Shown: in pieces, positions 63,374 to 64,000 of the stretch
Numbering within the stretch: the stretch's first letter is position 1
Layout of the letters: each line of letters starts with the position of its first letter
Assembly: GCF_029839275.1 (NCBI RefSeq)
Contig: NZ_JAOCAH010000018.1
Coordinates: 1-64,000, forward strand
Length of the DNA stretch: 64,000 nt
Direction of reading: 5' to 3'
Origin: Pseudomonas sp. GD03944
Lineage (GTDB): Bacteria > Pseudomonadota > Gammaproteobacteria > Pseudomonadales > Pseudomonadaceae
Program-made: the position numbers and the translations under genes
Notes under the pieces: generated by a model
Told to the model about the DNA's origin: nothing
Database searches by the model: none
What the model saw: only the letters and a program-made list of their open reading frames with translations

Positions 63374-64000
63374 ATGGCGCACTACCAGCACCCGCTCGAT
63401 GTCACCTCCCTGCCCGCCTGGCAGGCGCTGCTGTCACATCGCGACAGCCTGCAAAATTTCACCATGCGCGAGGCGTTCAACGCCGACGCCAAACGCTTTC
63501 ACCACCTGTCCCTGAGCAGCTGCGGCCTGTTCCTCGATTACTCGAAGAACCTGATGACCCTGGAAACCCGGGACCTGCTGGTGCAACTGGCGCAGGAAGC
63601 CGGCCTCGAACAGTCGATCAAGGCCCTGTTCGCCGGCGAACCGATCAACGCCTCCGAGGCGCGCCCGGCACTGCACACCGCGCTGCGCCGGCCGATCGGC
63701 GACAAGGTGCTGGTGGATAACGTCGACGTGATGCCCGAGGTCCAACGCGTGCTGCACCAGATGACCGAACTGGTCGGGCGCATCCACGACGGCCTGTGGC
63801 GCGGTTACACGGAAAAGCCCATCACCGACGTCGTGAACATCGGCATCGGCGGCTCGTTCCTCGGCCCGCAACTGGTGTCCGAAGCCCTGCTGCCCTTCGC
63901 CCAGCGCGGCGTGCGCTGCCACTACCTGGCCAATATCGACGGCAGCGAGTTCCACGAGCTGTCGGCCAAGCTGCGGGCGGAAACCACCCTGTTCATCGTC
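63374..64000 (+). CDS. pgi: Glucose-6-phosphate isomerase (5' part; cut by window edge)
   Basis: The first 209 codons of Pgi, which interconverts glucose-6-phosphate and fructose-6-phosphate. The segment VVNIGIGGSFLGPQLVSEAL is the phosphoglucose isomerase signature, and HYLANIDGSEFHEL follows. Start MAHYQHPLDVTSLPAWQ at 63374. The reading frame is open to the end of the window. It is the last gene, behind the panC terminator. Confidence 0.95.
   Translation, partial: MAHYQHPLDVTSLPAWQALLSHRDSLQNFTMREAFNADAKRFHHLSLSSCGLFLDYSKNLMTLETRDLLVQLAQEAGLEQSIKALFAGEPINASEARPALHTALRRPIGDKVLVDNVDVMPEVQRVLHQMTELVGRIHDGLWRGYTEKPITDVVNIGIGGSFLGPQLVSEALLPFAQRGVRCHYLANIDGSEFHELSAKLRAETTLFIV

Overview
The window is high-GC DNA from a gammaproteobacterium of the genus Pseudomonas. 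The evidence is a set of hallmark loci: CbrXAB with the CrcZ small RNA, two PrrF small RNAs beside a phu haem-uptake locus, DesT/DesBC, a TseT-type type VI effector module, and the order dksA-gluQ ... cbrA-cbrB-crcZ-pcnB-folK-panB-panC-pgi. Gene order at both ends follows what I remember of the P. aeruginosa PA4691-PA4732 region. The middle is different, and ilvY lies between ilvN and ilvC, so this looks like another Pseudomonas species. No tRNA or rRNA gene, insertion sequence, prophage or CRISPR array was seen.

Layout. 1-7.3 kb holds msrPQ (periplasmic methionine sulfoxide repair), pssA (phospholipid synthesis) and the branched-chain amino acid genes ilvC, ilvY, ilvN and ilvB, the last with a structured leader. 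7.3-14.7 kb holds a DUF4124 protein, the cell-wall unit mrcB-lpoP-yqcC, a kinase-like ATPase, a pentapeptide protein, a TfoX C-terminal-domain protein and a cyclic-nucleotide-binding protein. 14.8-15.25 kb carries two tandem Fur-controlled PrrF sRNAs. 15.3-23.7 kb is haem uptake: tonB-phuSTUVW opposed to phuR, with a shared Fur-type site between them. 23.7-28.2 kb has a Rieske protein, sfsA, an aminotransferase, dksA, gluQ and an unknown gene.

28.2-53.9 kb is the accessory middle. It contains a four-gene envelope signalling unit (cupredoxin, c-di-GMP phosphodiesterase, DUF3034 protein, haemoglobin-like lipoprotein), a PfpI-type protein, a complete type VI effector cassette (PAAR, TecT, co-TecT, TseT-like nuclease, two Imm52 immunity genes), two alpha/beta hydrolases, a secreted 16-residue-repeat protein, an AEC transporter, osmE, the DesT-regulated desaturase unit and a glycerophosphodiesterase. 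A roughly 700-bp non-coding stretch full of DnaA-box-like sequences follows. After it come LOG and DUF808 proteins, a transglutaminase/ATP-grasp pair, and a dihaem cytochrome/beta-helix lipoprotein pair with a 30-bp palindrome upstream.

54-64 kb is a core block. CbrX, CbrA and CbrB lead to a sigma-54 promoter with CbrB-type sites that drives CrcZ, an RNA with several A-rich Hfq/Crc-type motifs. pcnB-folK, panB-panC and the start of pgi follow. The window opens inside msrQ and closes inside pgi. Themes linking the genes are iron and haem economy (Fur, PrrF, Phu), envelope maintenance, carbon catabolite control (Cbr/Crc) and competition (T6SS).
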